Of a stretch of DNA of 64,000 nucleotides, positions 23,866 to 32,658 are shown piece by piece. The number at the start of each line of letters is the position of its first letter. Position 1 is the stretch's first letter. The position numbers and the translations under genes were made by a program. The stretch is from Natrinema pellirubrum DSM 15624 (lineage in GTDB: Archaea > Halobacteriota > Halobacteria > Halobacteriales > Natrialbaceae). The notes below the pieces were generated by a model. That model saw only the letters and a list, made by a program, of their open reading frames with translations, searched no databases and had not been told where the DNA came from. The DNA is taken from NCBI RefSeq assembly GCF_000230735.2, contig NC_019962.1, positions 3,286,001-3,350,000 of the forward strand, given 5' to 3'.

Positions 23866-23870
23866 AGCCA

Positions 23871-24800
23871 ATGAGCGACGTACGACAACACGCGGACGAC
23901 ATCCACGAGCAGTTTTCGGACCACCTCGACGTCGATGTCGAGGACGTCGAAGAGCGCCTGACGACGCTCGTCGACGAGTACAAAGTACCGATGGACGAGG
24001 CACGCCGGAGCGTCACCAACCACTACCTCGAGGAGGCCGGCCTCGATCGCGAGGACATCTCGAGCGGCGACAGCGAGGCGGCCAACGTCGAGGACGTCGA
24101 CGAGCCCGAGGAGTGGATCGACCTCACCGCGAAGGTCATCGAACTCTGGGATCCCCGCAGCGACTCCGTCGCACAGGTCGGCCTGCTGGGCGACCCGACG
24201 GGGACGATCAAGTTCACCAAGTGGGCCAAGTCCGACCTCCCCGCGCTCGAGGAGGGCAAGGTCTACGAACTTCGCAACGTCGTCACCGACGAGTACCAGG
24301 GCCGGTACTCGGTCAAACTCAACTCGACGACGGTGATCGAGGAACTCGACGAGGACCTCGAGGTCGGCAACGACACGAGCGAGGTCGAGGGCGCACTGGT
24401 CGACATGCAAAGCGGCAGCGGACTGATCAAGCGCTGTCCCGAGGAGGGCTGTACCCGCGTCCTCCAGAACGGCCGCTGTAACGAACACGGCGAGGGCGAA
24501 GGCGAGTTCGACCTCCGCATCAAGGCCGTCGTCGACGACGGCATCGACGCCCACGAGGTCATCTTCGACAAGGACGCCACGGAGAACTTGACGGGACTGA
24601 GCCTCGAGGAGGCCAAGGAGATGGCGATGGACGCCCTGGATACGACCATCGTCGCCGACGAGATCCGCGAGGACATCGTCGGGACCTACTACCGCATCGA
24701 GGGGCCGACCTTCGGCCGGTACGTGCTGGCCGATGACGTCGAGGAGCTCGACGGGCCGATCGATGGCGAGGAACTGCTGATCAAAGCGAGGTCGATGTGA
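23871..24800 (+). CDS. rpa3: Single-stranded DNA-binding replication protein A (RPA3-type)
   Basis: The 309-aa protein has an N-terminal helical region (residues 1-75), one clear OB-fold (WIDLTAKVIELWDPRSDSVAQVGLLGDPTGTIKFTKWAKSDLP..), and a zinc finger C189-x4-C194-x8-C203-x2-H206 (CPEEGCTRVLQNGRCNEH). A second OB-like C-terminal part follows. Size and single zinc finger match haloarchaeal RPA3 rather than the larger RPA1 or RPA2. It coats ssDNA in repair and replication. ATG 23871 is supported by an SD 10 nt upstream; GTG 23862 lies too close to that SD. The RPA-associated partner follows after one base. Confidence 0.9.
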   Translation: MSDVRQHADDIHEQFSDHLDVDVEDVEERLTTLVDEYKVPMDEARRSVTNHYLEEAGLDREDISSGDSEAANVEDVDEPEEWIDLTAKVIELWDPRSDSVAQVGLLGDPTGTIKFTKWAKSDLPALEEGKVYELRNVVTDEYQGRYSVKLNSTTVIEELDEDLEVGNDTSEVEGALVDMQSGSGLIKRCPEEGCTRVLQNGRCNEHGEGEGEFDLRIKAVVDDGIDAHEVIFDKDATENLTGLSLEEAKEMAMDALDTTIVADEIREDIVGTYYRIEGPTFGRYVLADDVEELDGPIDGEELLIKARSM

Positions 24801-24801
24801 T

Positions 24802-25446
24802 ATGAGCCAGGCAGAACTCACCCGCGAAGTCGCCCGCCGCGTCTTCGCATCGGAATTCAACGATTCGACGTACACCTTCAAAGAGAGCGACGACGAGCGC
24901 GCGCCCAACTACGCGCTCTTACCGACGGGCGACCGCGCGAACCGCGTGTTCGTCACCGGGACCCTGACCGAGACCGAAGACGTCGGCGACGAAAGCGAGT
25001 ACTGGCGCGGCCGGGTCGTCGACCCGACCGGGACGTTCTTCGTCTACGCCGGCCAGTACCAGCCGGAAGCCGCCGCCGTCCTCCGGGACACCGAACCGCC
25101 GGCCTACGTCTCGATCGTCGGCAAACCCCGGACCTACGAGACCGACGACGGCACGGTCAACGTCTCCCTGCGACCCGAGTCCATCGCGGTCGTCGACGAC
25201 GCCACCCGCGACCGCTGGGTCGTCGAAACCGCCGAACGCACCCTCGACCGCATCGAGGCCTTCGAAGCGTGGGAAGCCGAGCAGGAAGCACCCGAAAGCG
25301 GCTCGACCGCACCCACGAACGAATACGCCGAGATGGCCCGCGAGCGCTACGACTCGCCGGTCGTCAACTACCGCAACGACGTCATTCAGGCGCTCGAGCA
25401 ACTCGAGGACGTCGAGGAGCCCGACGACGCGGAAGCGACGGTCTGA
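24802..25446 (+). CDS. rpap3: RPA-associated protein (COG3390, RPAP3-type)
   Basis: The 214-aa protein carries an OB-fold region (RVFVTGTLTETEDVGDESEYWRGRVVDPTGTFFVYAGQYQPEAAAVLRD..YVSIVGKPRTYETDDG) typical of COG3390 proteins, which in Haloferax are co-transcribed with and bind their cognate RPA. The C-terminus is helical and acidic. The ATG follows the rpa TGA by one base. Confidence 0.9.
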   Translation: MSQAELTREVARRVFASEFNDSTYTFKESDDERAPNYALLPTGDRANRVFVTGTLTETEDVGDESEYWRGRVVDPTGTFFVYAGQYQPEAAAVLRDTEPPAYVSIVGKPRTYETDDGTVNVSLRPESIAVVDDATRDRWVVETAERTLDRIEAFEAWEAEQEAPESGSTAPTNEYAEMARERYDSPVVNYRNDVIQALEQLEDVEEPDDAEATV

Positions 25447-25491
25447 CGCCTGAACCAGTCGACCGGTTTTTTGGTTTAGTCGAACGGCGAG

Positions 25492-26163
25492 CTACAGCAC
25501 GGCCTCGAGCATCGCCCCGATCGCGTCGAACTCGTCGTCGGTGACCTCGTGGCCGGTTTCGGGATAGCGCCGCGTCTCGACCGAAGCAGCCGCGCCCTCG
25601 AAGATTCGGGTCGTCTCGGCGACGTGGTCGGGAGCGACGTGTGGATCGACAGCGCCGTAGCCCAGTAGTATCGGCGTCCCCTCGAGCGAGCCGTCGATCG
25701 CGGTCGCACGGAGTTCGGCGAGCGTCCCGGGGAGCGTTCCCGAGAGGACGGCGATCCCACCGTACCGCGCCGGGTTCAGGCGGGCGAACTCGGCGGCGAC
25801 GCAGGCCCCTTGCGAGAAGCCCGCGACGACGGTGCGCTCCGGCGGGACGCCGATCTCGGCCGCCGCATCGACGGCCGCCGCCACGCAGTCGACGCTCGAG
25901 GAGAGCCACGGTTCGTTCTCGGCTCGGGGGGCGGTCGCCCGGCGGGGGTACCAGCGGCTTCGCTCGGCGTCCGGCGCGAGGACGGCGACGCCGTGGCGAA
26001 TCGCCGGCTCCATGAGGTTGATAACGCCCTGCGCGGTCGCGCCGCGGCCGTGACAGGCGACGAGCGCGGCGTCGGCCGCCAGCGCGGGCGCGCCGGCAGT
26101 GAGCAGCGGTCGGCCGGCGTGGGGCCCCGAGACGCCGTCCATCGAGCGGCCGGAGCCGGTCAT
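25492..26163 (-). CDS. Phospholipase/carboxylesterase family alpha/beta hydrolase
   Basis: The 223-aa protein has the oxyanion segment ALVACHGRGATAQG, the nucleophile elbow VVAGFSQGACVA with catalytic Ser, an Asp in GYGAVDPHV and the final His in ETGHEV. This is the small carboxylesterase/phospholipase type. Its ATG overlaps the stop of the upstream ring-cleaving dioxygenase gene (ATGA), so the two act together, probably in degradation of an aromatic or quinone-like compound. Confidence 0.9.
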   Translation of the reverse strand: MTGSGRSMDGVSGPHAGRPLLTAGAPALAADAALVACHGRGATAQGVINLMEPAIRHGVAVLAPDAERSRWYPRRATAPRAENEPWLSSSVDCVAAAVDAAAEIGVPPERTVVAGFSQGACVAAEFARLNPARYGGIAVLSGTLPGTLAELRATAIDGSLEGTPILLGYGAVDPHVAPDHVAETTRIFEGAAASVETRRYPETGHEVTDDEFDAIGAMLEAVL

Positions 26164-27140
26164 CGGTCCGTGGGAGAGTCGCCGCTCTCGTCGTCCCCGT
26201 TCCCGTTAGGCACCGTTAGCTCGGGCAGTTGGCTCTCGATCAACTCCCGGTCGCGTTCGAACCACGCGGGCAGGTACAGCGACTCGCCGGGGCCGCCGGT
26301 CGGTCCGCTGGCGGCGACGCCGTCGGTTTCCGTCGCCAGCTCGAGGAGGATGCCGCCCGGTTCACGGACGTACAGCGAGTGGAAGACGTGCCGGTCTTTC
26401 ACGCGGGATACGTCGTGGCCGCGCTCGTCGAACAGGTCCCGCCACTCGTGGAGGGCGTCCTCGCTCTCCACCCGGACCGCGACGTGATGCAGCGTTCCCT
26501 GTCCCTCGCGGCCGAACGCCGCGTCGCGATCGAGGACGTCCACGACTGCGGCTCGTGAGCCGGACGCACGATACCGGATCCGGTCGCCGTCTTCCGCTTC
26601 GTGTTCGAACCCGAGCGTCTCGAGCGCGCCCGCGGTCCCGTAGGGGTTGACCGACAGCGTCGCGACGCCGTGGAGGCCGCGGATCGCGTGGTCCGTCGGG
26701 ATCGGTCCTTCGGTCCACGGCTCGACGTCGCCCGGAACCGGCGGGCCGGCGACGAGTTCGAGTCGCGTCCCTGCGGGGTCGGCAAAGCGCAGGACGCGTT
26801 CGTCGAACCGCTCGAGGGGCCCCTCGAGCGCGACGCCGCGTTCGGCGAGCCGGTCCGCCCGGTACGCGAGCGAGCCGTCGGGGACGACGAACGCGACCGA
26901 TTCGGGCTGGGGAGCCCCGAACCGGCCGGGATCGCCGTGGGGGTCCGCGAAGTGGGTCAGGACCGTCCCCGGCCGGCCGGCGGCGTCGCCGAAGTAGAGG
27001 TGATGCTGGAGGACGTCCTCGAAATTGACCGTTTGCGTGACGAGCCGGAGCCCGAGGACGCCGCCGTAGAAGTCGATCGCCGACTGGGCGTCCCCGACGA
27101 TCCCGGTCACGTGGTGGAGTCCCGCCGTGTCAGTCAGCAT
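26160..27140 (-). CDS. VOC family ring-cleaving dioxygenase
   Basis: The 326-aa protein has two glyoxalase/bleomycin-type (VOC) domains. LHHVTGIVGDAQSAIDFYGGVLGLRLV (residues 8-34) opens the first and IRGLHGVATLSVNPYGTAGALETLGFE the second. Candidate metal ligands are the His of GLHHVTG, the His of TLHHVAVRV and the Glu of GGILLELATE. The LinE/PcpA/MhqO group of hydroquinone dioxygenases has this layout. ATG 27140 is chosen over 27191. It is translationally coupled to the esterase downstream. Confidence 0.87.
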   Translation of the reverse strand: MLTDTAGLHHVTGIVGDAQSAIDFYGGVLGLRLVTQTVNFEDVLQHHLYFGDAAGRPGTVLTHFADPHGDPGRFGAPQPESVAFVVPDGSLAYRADRLAERGVALEGPLERFDERVLRFADPAGTRLELVAGPPVPGDVEPWTEGPIPTDHAIRGLHGVATLSVNPYGTAGALETLGFEHEAEDGDRIRYRASGSRAAVVDVLDRDAAFGREGQGTLHHVAVRVESEDALHEWRDLFDERGHDVSRVKDRHVFHSLYVREPGGILLELATETDGVAASGPTGGPGESLYLPAWFERDRELIESQLPELTVPNGNGDDESGDSPTDR

Positions 27141-27289
27141 ACGCCGTGTTGGGCCTCGAGGCGCATAGCGTGTCGGATCCCGAGTGGTCACGTCGGTTCT
27201 CGCCCGGCGCTCGAGCGCGGTCAGCGGTCATCGCGACGCCCCGTGTCTGACTAATAGTTAAGTTCCGTGAACGACGACTAGGGGTATCG

Positions 27290-27694
27290 ATGGGGAACAA
27301 GAACAAGACCATCTCGTTCCGGGTCAACGAGGACGCCTTCGAGGCGCTGCAGGCGATCGCCGAGGAGCGCGACATCTCGCTGTCGGCCGTCTTCCGTGAC
27401 TACGTCGACCAGTTGGTCGAACACGACGGCCAGGTCGAGGTCGTCCCCGAGGCCGACCTCGAGGCCCGCACGGACGAGGGGGAAGACGTGTCGTTCCCGC
27501 CGACCGTCGAGGTGCCAAAGCGGTTCGTCCGCGAACACGAGCGACTCGAACTCGAGGCCGAACACCTCCGGGAGCAACTCGAGGAGTACAAGGCCTACGT
27601 CAACGACCTCCAGGACCGCCTCGAGGACGAGGAAGAGGAGATCCTGTTGCTCGACGAACTCGACGACGAAGACGAATCCTACCAGTTGCGCTGA
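27290..27694 (+). CDS. Ribbon-helix-helix (CopG-like) protein with C-terminal coiled coil
   Basis: The 134-aa protein starts with an RHH domain (NKTISFRVNEDAFEALQAIAEERDISLSAVFRDYVDQLVEHDG), where the strand TISFRV would insert in the DNA major groove. From about residue 85 it is a charged coiled coil (EHERLELEAEHLREQLEEYKAYVNDLQDRLEDEEEEILLLDEL). It may be the long CdrL-type relative of the cell-division regulator CdrS, but I cannot confirm that from the sequence. It is monocistronic; TAATAGTTAAG lies about 40 bp upstream. Confidence 0.75.
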   Translation: MGNKNKTISFRVNEDAFEALQAIAEERDISLSAVFRDYVDQLVEHDGQVEVVPEADLEARTDEGEDVSFPPTVEVPKRFVREHERLELEAEHLREQLEEYKAYVNDLQDRLEDEEEEILLLDELDDEDESYQLR

Positions 27695-27718
27695 CGATCG
27701 TTCCCGGTCGGAACGAAC

Positions 27719-27946
27719 CTAGCAGTCGTCGTCCGCGCCCAGATACCCGAGTTGCTGTAAGTCCTCGCGGGTCGAGTCGTCGAGATCGGCGTCCGCAAGC
27801 GCGTCTCGTCCGATGTCGTGTCGTTCTTCGATCACCAACAGCAACTGCCGCACAGTCCGGAGCTTGAACCGTAGGTCCGGGTCCTCGAGTTCCCCCTGGA
27901 CGCTATCGAGCATCGTGTTGATCGTCTCTATCGTCGTGTCCGGCAT
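27719..27946 (-). CDS. Small helical haloarchaeal protein, function unknown
   Basis: The 75-aa protein MPDTTIETINTMLDSVQGELEDPDLRFKLRTVRQLLLVIEERHDIGRDALADADLDDSTREDLQQLGYLGADDDC is all helical, acidic and ends in Cys. I do not recognise a family. It is convergent with the RHH gene, whose stop is 24 bp away. An AT-rich promoter region (27985-28010) lies upstream. Confidence 0.65.
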   Translation of the reverse strand: MPDTTIETINTMLDSVQGELEDPDLRFKLRTVRQLLLVIEERHDIGRDALADADLDDSTREDLQQLGYLGADDDC

Positions 27947-28093
27947 CGATTCTCGATAGGGGAGACCCACTGATGTCGCGCTCGATGATTATAGACTATT
28001 AATAATGTTCGAAACGCGTAGGTGGCCACTACAACCGAGAGACGGCGCGTCGACCAGGGTGTAAGGGCGGTCGGAGAACGGAACAACAGTCGG

Positions 28094-28549
28094 TTACCGC
28101 TCGAGGTTCCGTTTCGCCCGCCGAATTTCGTCGTGTTTCTCCCCGGCACCGTCCACTCGCGCCAACCCTTCGGCGGCCTCGAGGGTTCGAACGGCGTTAT
28201 CGAGGAAGGAGAGAACGTCCCCGGAGTAGGCATAGACCATGTAGTCGTCGGTCATCACGTCGACGATCGCGTCCGGGCCCAGTCCCTCGGCGCGCAACTC
28301 GAGCAGGTACGTCATGAACTTGCGCTCGGGACAGCCACAGTAGGGGTTGTTGTCGCAGCTACAGTCCAGAAAGTCCTGCGTGAAATCCAGCACCCGCTCG
28401 CGGGTCGCGTCGTCGAGTTTCTCGAGGCCTTCCCCCTGGAAGAGCATGTCCAGCGTCGCGCCCTTGAACGCCCCTTTGGGGATGTTCGTCTCGAGCTGGG
28501 AGCTGAGCTGGCGGTGATTCTTGACGTAGATCTTGTCGGTGATGGCCAC
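28094..28549 (-). CDS. DUF5814-type cysteine-containing protein
   Basis: The 151-aa protein contains LDCSCDNNPYCGCPERKFMTYLLELRAEGLGPDAIVDVMTDDYMVYAYSGDVLSFLDNAVR. This block occurs at the C-terminus of haloarchaeal DEAD/DEAH helicases and as stand-alone proteins (DUF5814, from memory). Four Cys in C-x-C-x5-C-x-C spacing could hold zinc. A role in helicase regulation or nucleic-acid binding is an inference. No helicase is adjacent. Confidence 0.75.
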   Translation of the reverse strand: MAITDKIYVKNHRQLSSQLETNIPKGAFKGATLDMLFQGEGLEKLDDATRERVLDFTQDFLDCSCDNNPYCGCPERKFMTYLLELRAEGLGPDAIVDVMTDDYMVYAYSGDVLSFLDNAVRTLEAAEGLARVDGAGEKHDEIRRAKRNLER

Positions 28550-28714
28550 GCGTTGGCGGGACTAACGCCCGCGGATCGAAAAACGTCTCGGTCGCGAGCG
28601 ACCCGCGGGGGCAGCCGAGATCCGCCGGCCGAAACCGAGCGAGGGCATCACACACCGCGTCCGGGAGTCGTAACGTATTTTAGTCCAACCGGCTGTAGGT
28701 TCAGGTGTAAGCGT

Positions 28715-28787
28715 GTCCGGGTTGGGGTAGTGGTTATCCTTCAGCCTTGTGGAGGCTGAGACGCGGGTTCGATTCTCGCACCCGGAC
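28715..28787 (+). tRNA. tRNA-His (GTG)
   Basis: The 73-nt gene folds as a cloverleaf: encoded G-1 opposite C73, acceptor TCCGGGT/ACCCGGA, D-arm GGG/TCC, anticodon stem CAGCC/GGCTG with loop TTGTGGA, and T-arm GCGGG-TTCGATT-CTCGC. The G-1:C73 pair is the identity mark of tRNA-His. CCA is not encoded. TATTTTAG at 28676-28683 is a fitting promoter. A 30-bp copy of its 3' part lies 122 bp downstream. Confidence 0.95.
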
Positions 28788-28795
28788 TTTGTCGC
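28766..28795 (+). repeat. Direct repeat copy 1 (tRNA-His T-loop to 8 nt past its 3' end)
   Basis: This 30-bp segment starts in the T-stem of tRNA-His, runs through the acceptor 3' strand and ends at GTCGC. It is repeated exactly at 28888-28917. Confidence 0.95.
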
Positions 28796-29103
28796 CGCGA
28801 ACAAATCCGTGAGCGGCGCAAATCCGACCGAGATCGAACCCTGCCAGTCGCAGCGGCCGAGCGAAGCGAGGCCGACCGTCTGGCTACGGTTCGATTCTCG
28901 CACCCGGACTTTGTCGCGACGACCATCGAGAAGAGTGGAAAAGCCGGAAGGCGGAACCACGCGAGACGAGTGTCTCCGACTGGCACGGTTCCGACGAGTA
29001 CCTGCTGAGGCCTGTGGTGACTGTGTTCGATTCCGAACGAGAGCCCGTCGACTGGCGAGACGCCGGAGAAGGCTTTACCCGTCTCACTCCGTTTGAATTG
29101 GGC
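28788..29103. other. Intergenic region with tRNA-His-derived repeat and two hairpins
   Basis: No gene is supported. The first 130 bp hold a CGCCGC/GCGGCG hairpin (28793-28818), a T-loop-like GATCGAACCC near 28832, a CGGCC/GGCCG hairpin with loop GAGCGAAGCGA (28854-28874) and the repeated tRNA-His 3' end (28888-28917). The rest is the leader of the histidine kinase gene. Confidence 0.7.
28888..28917 (+). repeat. Direct repeat copy 2, partial tRNA-His 3' end
   Basis: All 30 bases match 28766-28795; identity stops abruptly at both ends. The 5' T-stem strand is not preserved (TACGG replaces GCGGG), so this is not a functional tRNA arm. It resembles an att-site core left by tRNA-targeted integration. 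Confidence 0.95.
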
Positions 29104-31065
29104 ATGGCTTCATCGGCCGATACAGATCCTCACTCCGGAATTCGACACCAAGTGGTTGTCGCTGAACTCGGCCAACAGGCGCTCGAAACCGACGACATAG
29201 ATCAGTTGATGCACGACGCATGCGTTGCAGTAGCCGAGACGCTGAGCAACGACTACTGTAAGGTCCTCGAGTTGCTGCCCAGTGGTGACGAACTCTTCCT
29301 TCGGCAGGGTGTCGGCTGGCGGGAGGGTCTCGTCGGGAACGCGACAGTCCCGACCGACCGGGGCTCACAGGCGGGCTACACGCTGCTTTCCGAAGAGCCC
29401 GTGGTCGTCGACGACTTGCGTACCGAGGAACGCTTTTCCGGCCCCGAACTCCTCACCAGTCACGACGTCGTCAGCGGGATCAGCGTCATTATCGGCTCGA
29501 TCGAAAACCCGTGGGGGATCCTCGGTGTACACGCCACCGAGAAGCGCGAGTTCACCGACCACGACGTTACCTTCGTCAAAAACGTCGCGAACGTCCTCGC
29601 AGCAGCGATCGAGGAAACGAGAACCAAACGGAAACTCGAGGAGCGAGAGACCGAACTCGAGCGGACGTTCGAACGGATCACCGACGGATTCGTCGGTCTC
29701 GATGAAGACTGGACTATCACGTACGCGAACGAGCGGGGGAAGAACGTCCTCGACCCCGAAGACGAGGGCTTAGTCGGCGAGAACTTCTGGCAGATGTTCG
29801 AACCGGCGCTCGGAACGACGTTCGAGGAAGAGTACCGGGAGGCGGTACGAACGCAGGAACCTACATCGTTCGAGGAGTACTACCCGCCGCTTGGCACGTG
29901 GTTCGAGGTTCACGCCTATCCCTCCGAATCCGGACTCTCGATCTACTTTCGAGACGTCACGGAACGCAAGGAGCGAGAGCGCAAACTCAAAGAGAGCGAA
30001 CGTCGGTATCGAACGCTGGCGGAGTTTTTCCCGAACGGGATCGTCACGCTGTTCGGTGCCGACCTCGAGTACACGCTCGCCGCGGGACAGGCGTTCGCGG
30101 AGTTACCGATCTCGCCGGACGACGTCGAAGAGCGGACACCAGCACAAGTGTGGGGTGACTCGGTTGCTGACGACCTCGAACCTGCACTCCGGGCGGCGCT
30201 TGACGGCGACGAGACGTCAGTCGAGTTTCAGTACGTAAACCGAGACTGGCGAGTGCACGCCGTGCCGGTGACCGACGATGCTGGTGAGGTCTTTGCCGGA
30301 ATGACGATGGCCCAGGACATCACCGAACAGAAAGAGCGCAAACAACAGTTGGAGGACACGGTCGAGAAACTCGAGAAATCGAACGAGCGATTGGAGCAGT
30401 TTGCCTACGCCGCCTCTCACGATCTGCAGGAGCCGCTGCGGATGGTCTCGAGCTACCTGCAACTCCTCGAACGGCGGTACGAGGATACGCTCGACGAGGA
30501 GGGTGAGGAATTCCTCGAGTTCGCTGTCGACGGCGCAGACCGGATGCGTGCGATGGTCGACGGATTGCTGCAGTATTCTCGTGTCGATACGGAGGGGGAC
30601 CCGCTCGAACCGGTCGATCTGAACGCGGTACTCGACGACGTTCTCGCCGATCTACAGTTGCAACTCGAGGAAACGGACGCCGACATCACGGCGGCGTCAC
30701 TGCCCCGTGTCGAGGGAGACGCCAGCCAGCTGCGCCAACTCTTGCAGAATTTACTGAATAACGCAGTCACGTACGCGGGAGACGAGCCGCCACGGATCGC
30801 CATCTCTGCAGAGCGGGCCGGGCGGGACTGGGTGGTCTCGATCAGCGACGAGGGGATGGGGATCGATCCTGACGACCAAGCGGCCGTCTTCGAGGTGTTC
30901 CAGCGGCTCCACGGCCCCGACGAACACGCTGGCACCGGTATCGGGCTGGCACTCTGTGAGCGGATCATCGAGCGCCACGACGGTGAGATCTGGGTCGACT
31001 CCAAACCGGGCGACGGGTCGACGTTCTCGTTTACGCTGCCGGCACCACGTGATCGCGATGCGTGA
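29104..31065 (+). CDS. Cytoplasmic GAF-PAS-PAS sensor histidine kinase
   Basis: The 653-aa protein has no membrane helix. A GAF domain spans about residues 15-172, PAS domains about 185-290 and 300-412, then HisKA with the phospho-acceptor in FAYAASHDLQEPLRMVSSYLQLLERRY (His439). HATPase_c follows with N-box LLQNLLNNAVTYAG, G1 DEGMGIDPDD and G2 GTGIGLALCERIIERHDGEI. No receiver domain or response regulator is adjacent, so the partner is unknown; the input is likely intracellular (redox, gas or small molecule). ATG 29104 is preferred to GTG 29014. Confidence 0.9.
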   Translation: MASSADTDPHSGIRHQVVVAELGQQALETDDIDQLMHDACVAVAETLSNDYCKVLELLPSGDELFLRQGVGWREGLVGNATVPTDRGSQAGYTLLSEEPVVVDDLRTEERFSGPELLTSHDVVSGISVIIGSIENPWGILGVHATEKREFTDHDVTFVKNVANVLAAAIEETRTKRKLEERETELERTFERITDGFVGLDEDWTITYANERGKNVLDPEDEGLVGENFWQMFEPALGTTFEEEYREAVRTQEPTSFEEYYPPLGTWFEVHAYPSESGLSIYFRDVTERKERERKLKESERRYRTLAEFFPNGIVTLFGADLEYTLAAGQAFAELPISPDDVEERTPAQVWGDSVADDLEPALRAALDGDETSVEFQYVNRDWRVHAVPVTDDAGEVFAGMTMAQDITEQKERKQQLEDTVEKLEKSNERLEQFAYAASHDLQEPLRMVSSYLQLLERRYEDTLDEEGEEFLEFAVDGADRMRAMVDGLLQYSRVDTEGDPLEPVDLNAVLDDVLADLQLQLEETDADITAASLPRVEGDASQLRQLLQNLLNNAVTYAGDEPPRIAISAERAGRDWVVSISDEGMGIDPDDQAAVFEVFQRLHGPDEHAGTGIGLALCERIIERHDGEIWVDSKPGDGSTFSFTLPAPRDRDA

Positions 31066-31279
31066 TCGGCGAACGGGAGTGCGCCGATGGAGGTGATGTG
31101 AGTCGAGGACGATACCGGTATCGCGTGGCCGACGGCGGCGGCGTTCAAAGACCGCCGGATCGGGACCACGCGCCACGCGCCGGCGATGGCCTACTCACCG
31201 GGCAATGCGCCGCCCGGAAGAAGGCGGCCTCCAGTCCCGAAGCGGGACTTTTTATCGTACGACTCCGACAGTGGACCAC

Positions 31280-31633
31280 ATGACCCACGGACTGGAGCCG
31301 ACCGAGGAGTACGACGGCTCTATCGCCGTCCACCTGCTGGACGATCAGTCGGGCCGGGAGGAGATCCGCTGTGGCTCCTACGAGGAGGCGATCGACGTCG
31401 TCAAAGCCAACCACCGCTCGGTCACGGTCGCGAAGATCGTCGACCGGGGCGGCGATGTCGTCTTTACCTCCGCGGAGATGACGATCGACGACTGGGAGAC
31501 CGAGTGGGAACGCGCGAAACGCCGCCTCTCCGTCGACGTCGAGGCGTACGACTGCCCCCACGACAACGTCGCCTGTTTTGCCGACGATCTCTGTCTCGAC
31601 TGCCAGATCGACAGGGTCAAAGAACAGTACTGA
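31280..31633 (+). CDS. Haloarchaeal protein with C-terminal Cys motif, function unknown
   Basis: The 117-aa protein begins THGLEPTEEYDGSIAVHLLDDQSGREEIRCGSYEEAIDVVKANHRSVTVAKIVDRGGDVVFTSAEM and ends with YDCPHDNVACFADDLCLDCQID. The four C-terminal Cys and one His could form a zinc site. I do not recognise the family. TTTTTATC (about 31248) lies some 28 bp before the ATG, consistent with a leaderless transcript. Confidence 0.7.
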   Translation: MTHGLEPTEEYDGSIAVHLLDDQSGREEIRCGSYEEAIDVVKANHRSVTVAKIVDRGGDVVFTSAEMTIDDWETEWERAKRRLSVDVEAYDCPHDNVACFADDLCLDCQIDRVKEQY

Positions 31634-31663
31634 GCGCGTAGTCACGACCGGCTCGAGGGGCGG

Positions 31664-32512
31664 TCACGCGGCGTCGTCGAGAAACGTCGTCAACCGATCG
31701 ACGAAGTACGCCGGCCGTTCCTCGGGGATCCAGTGGCCGGCACGGTCGACGACCTCGCCCTCGACATCGGTCGCGACCGCCTCCATGTCCCTGATCGGCA
31801 GCTCCCGAAACGAGGCCGCACCGCCGAGTGCGAGGACCGGCAGCTCGAGGGGTTCCTCGGCGTGGGCACGGTTGTGTTCGGCGTCGGTCTCGTAGGCACG
31901 GTAATACTCGAAGCCGCCCCGCAGGCCGCCGGCCTGTGAGTAACAGCGGACGTACTCATCGCGGGCCTCGTCGTCGATCGCCGACGGATCGTACGCGCCC
32001 TCCTTGTAGAACCAGTCGAGGTAGAGCCGTTCCCGGCCGGCGACTAGCCGCTCGGGCAGGTCACGAACGCCGTGGAATCGGGTGTGCCAGAGTTTCGTCT
32101 TTCCGTCTTCGTTGATCCCCGGCAGGCCGGCCTCGAGGACACAGAGCGCACGGACTTCGTCGCGATACTGGGCGGCGTAGGCGTAGGCCGTCGGCATCCC
32201 CCAGTCGTGGCCGACGAGGGCGATCCGATCGTCGCCGAAGCCGAGGTGGGCGACGAGTTCCCGGACGTCGGTCGCGACAGTGTCCTTGTCGTATCCCGAG
32301 GTTGGGGTCGCGGAATCACCCAGCCCACGGAGGTCGGGCGCGATGACGGTGTAGTCGTCGGCGAGCGACGGGATCACGTCCCGCCACTCGTACCACGTCT
32401 GTGGCCAGCCGTGACACAGGACCAGTGGCGGGCCGTCACCAGCGGTCACGTAGTGGAGTTTCGTGTCGTTGACGCGGGCCTGTCCGTGTTCGAGGTCGTC
32501 ACGTGCAACCAT
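31664..32512 (-). CDS. Alpha/beta hydrolase, epoxide hydrolase/haloalkane dehalogenase type
   Basis: The 282-aa protein shows the oxyanion motif HGWPQTWYEWR, the nucleophile elbow VGHDWGM in which Asp rather than Ser is the nucleophile, and the C-terminal AGHWIPEERP with the catalytic His. An Asp nucleophile is typical of epoxide hydrolases and fluoroacetate/haloalkane dehalogenases. It is convergent with the preceding gene. The substrate is unknown. Confidence 0.9.
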   Translation of the reverse strand: MVARDDLEHGQARVNDTKLHYVTAGDGPPLVLCHGWPQTWYEWRDVIPSLADDYTVIAPDLRGLGDSATPTSGYDKDTVATDVRELVAHLGFGDDRIALVGHDWGMPTAYAYAAQYRDEVRALCVLEAGLPGINEDGKTKLWHTRFHGVRDLPERLVAGRERLYLDWFYKEGAYDPSAIDDEARDEYVRCYSQAGGLRGGFEYYRAYETDAEHNRAHAEEPLELPVLALGGAASFRELPIRDMEAVATDVEGEVVDRAGHWIPEERPAYFVDRLTTFLDDAA

Positions 32513-32658
32513 ACGTCACCATTGCGGGACTGACGTATCAGGCTTCCGTCGGAAACGGGGTGGCGAGTCGGGCCGTTCGGAGTCGCTCGAGGCAGTCGAG
32601 CCGGGCGGTGGCTTTGTCATGCTCTCGCGTTTAGGGCCGTCGGCCCATACAGCGTCGT

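Noticed and set aside
28766-28917. CRISPR-like direct repeat
   Set aside because: Only two copies with a 92-bp interval, and the repeat is tRNA-derived; no cas genes nearby.
28741-28986. Small frames containing GCENRT or PPGFEPG-like peptides at 28.7-29.0 and 36.6-36.9 kb
   Set aside because: These peptides are translations of tRNA T-arms and their copies, a well-known false-gene pattern.
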